Origin: Deltaproteobacteria bacterium
GTDB lineage: Bacteria; Myxococcota_A; Polyangia; Polyangiales; JADJMO01
DNA: 64,000 nt
Direction: 5' to 3'
Assembly: GCA_025363655.1 (NCBI GenBank)
Contig: JANYDK010000139.1
Location: 1 to 64,000 of the forward strand
The notes beneath the pieces were generated by a model, which saw only the letters and a list, made by a program, of their open reading frames with translations, ran no database searches and had not been told where the DNA came from. Position numbers and translations under genes: made by a program. Below are positions 63,441 through 64,000 of the stretch, piece by piece. The number at the start of each line of letters is the position of its first letter. The first letter of the stretch is position 1.

Positions 63441-64000
63441 TTGCGCATCGCGCCCAACTCGCCCTCGACCGACTCTGCCAGCGAACGCGGCTCGAAGCCG
63501 TTGCAGCTGTGGCCTCCCGTCCTCGCGTTGCGCGGTCCCGGTACGCGCAGCGCGCGTCATGCGCATCACGCGATGCACGTCGTCGTCGCGCTCGAGGGCG
63601 AGCTGAAAGTCACCAGCGCCAAAGGCACTGCGCACGCGGCCGGGGTGGTGACGACGCCGAACGTTCCGCACGCGATCGACTCGGAGGGCGCAGAGGTCCT
63701 GCTCGTCTTCCTCGATCCCGAGAGCGACGCGGGAACGGCGCTGCGTGAAGCGATGATCTCCGAAGTGCGGCTCCTCGGCGCCGGCGAACGCACCAAGCTA
63801 CGCGCGCTCGGCCTCGAGCCCGCGCGCTTCGTCGGCGAGGGAGGCGTCGAGTGGGCACGCGGCGCTGCGGCGATCCTCGGGGGCGTGCAGCTCCCGCGAC
63901 GCAAGGTCGATCCGCGTGTGCGCCGTGTCGTGCGTCGATTGCGGGAGTCGGCACCGGGCGACGACCTCTCGCTCGAAGCGCTGGCAGCCTCGGTCGACCT
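63441..64000 (+). CDS. AraC-family transcriptional regulator with cupin domain (runs off the window)
   Basis: The frame from about TTG 63441 is open to the window end. The N-terminal part has a cupin-like fold (SARHAHHAMHVVVALEGELK, TTPNVPHAIDSEGAEVLLVF). After a helical linker (DPRVRRVVRRLRES) the DNA-binding domain begins (DDLSLEALAASVD), matching the first helix-turn-helix of AraC/XylS proteins. The second helix-turn-helix is outside the window. The start is uncertain because only TTG is available near the homology start. Ligand and targets unknown; no neighbour to the right is visible. Confidence 0.8.
   Translation, partial: MRIAPNSPSTDSASERGSKPLQLWPPVLALRGPGTRSARHAHHAMHVVVALEGELKVTSAKGTAHAAGVVTTPNVPHAIDSEGAEVLLVFLDPESDAGTALREAMISEVRLLGAGERTKLRALGLEPARFVGEGGVEWARGAAAILGGVQLPRRKVDPRVRRVVRRLRESAPGDDLSLEALAASVD

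Overview
The window is high-GC DNA from a bacterium that most resembles a myxobacterium (Myxococcota, Polyangia/Sorangiineae type). The signs are many lipoproteins whose mature N-terminus is an Asp/Thr/Ser/Gly/Pro-rich linker, ECF sigma/FecR pairs, a PknB-type kinase beside PEGA proteins, a Cys-rich giant protein with a MYXO-CTERM-like tail, an enhancer-binding-protein regulator, and long chains of genes overlapping by ATGA/GTGA. This lineage call is inference from gene content. No rRNA, CRISPR array, phage module or replication origin was seen.

Region 1 (1-9581). The left edge is the 3' end of an ISL3-like insertion sequence that has removed the start of a sigma-70 (ECF with SnoaL-like tail) gene, followed by a glutathione S-transferase. 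From 9581 down to 1794 (minus strand) runs a co-directional block: GH18 chitinase-like lipoprotein, ECF sigma factor, FecR/TPR membrane protein, secreted barrel-like protein, GH128 glucanase, TOS1-like protein and GH64 glucanase. Read together, this looks like a regulated set of surface enzymes against fungal or oomycete walls (chitin plus beta-1,3-glucan).

Region 2 (9634-19793, minus strand). This is assimilatory nitrate reduction: nasA, nirB, nirD, a hemD-like gene, narK and cobA (siroheme branch), preceded by a sigma-54 activator (GAF-AAA+-Fis) and a small zinc-ribbon protein. The gap between the activator and nasA holds two closely related 20-bp palindromes, a degenerate third copy and a plausible -24/-12 promoter.

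Region 3 (19873-31936, minus strand). This is a near-complete branched-chain amino acid operon: ilvD, a 110-aa unknown, ilvB, ilvN, ilvC, leuA, leuC, leuD, cimA, leuB. In front of ilvD is a classical attenuator: a leader peptide rich in Leu/Val/Ile codons, an antiterminator and a terminator with a U-tract.

Region 4 (32180-47512). Mixed functions: FHA-GGDEF diguanylate cyclase, beta-helix lipoprotein with a chitin-binding-like module, a GT39-like glycosyltransferase, ergothioneine genes egtB-egtD, a three-gene operon (Ser/Thr kinase, PstS-like lipoprotein, TPR-PEGA protein), an SRPBCC protein, GNAT/PlsC/agmatinase in overlapping order, and an M14 carboxypeptidase.

Region 5 (47589-64000). A signalling operon starts with a histidine kinase bearing an ethylene-receptor-like N-terminus, then a REC-PAS-kinase-REC hybrid and two envelope proteins. 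It is followed by a MarR repressor divergent from a DUF4336 gene with twin operators, a DUF2786 protein, the 1511-aa Cys-rich surface protein, a 771-aa orphan, a probably frameshifted small lipoprotein, tRNA-Arg(CCT), a membrane-anchored unknown, a 41-aa lipoprotein and the first part of an AraC regulator. No stretch longer than 300 bases lacks a gene; the largest gaps (31899-32179 and 59398-59693) are described below.
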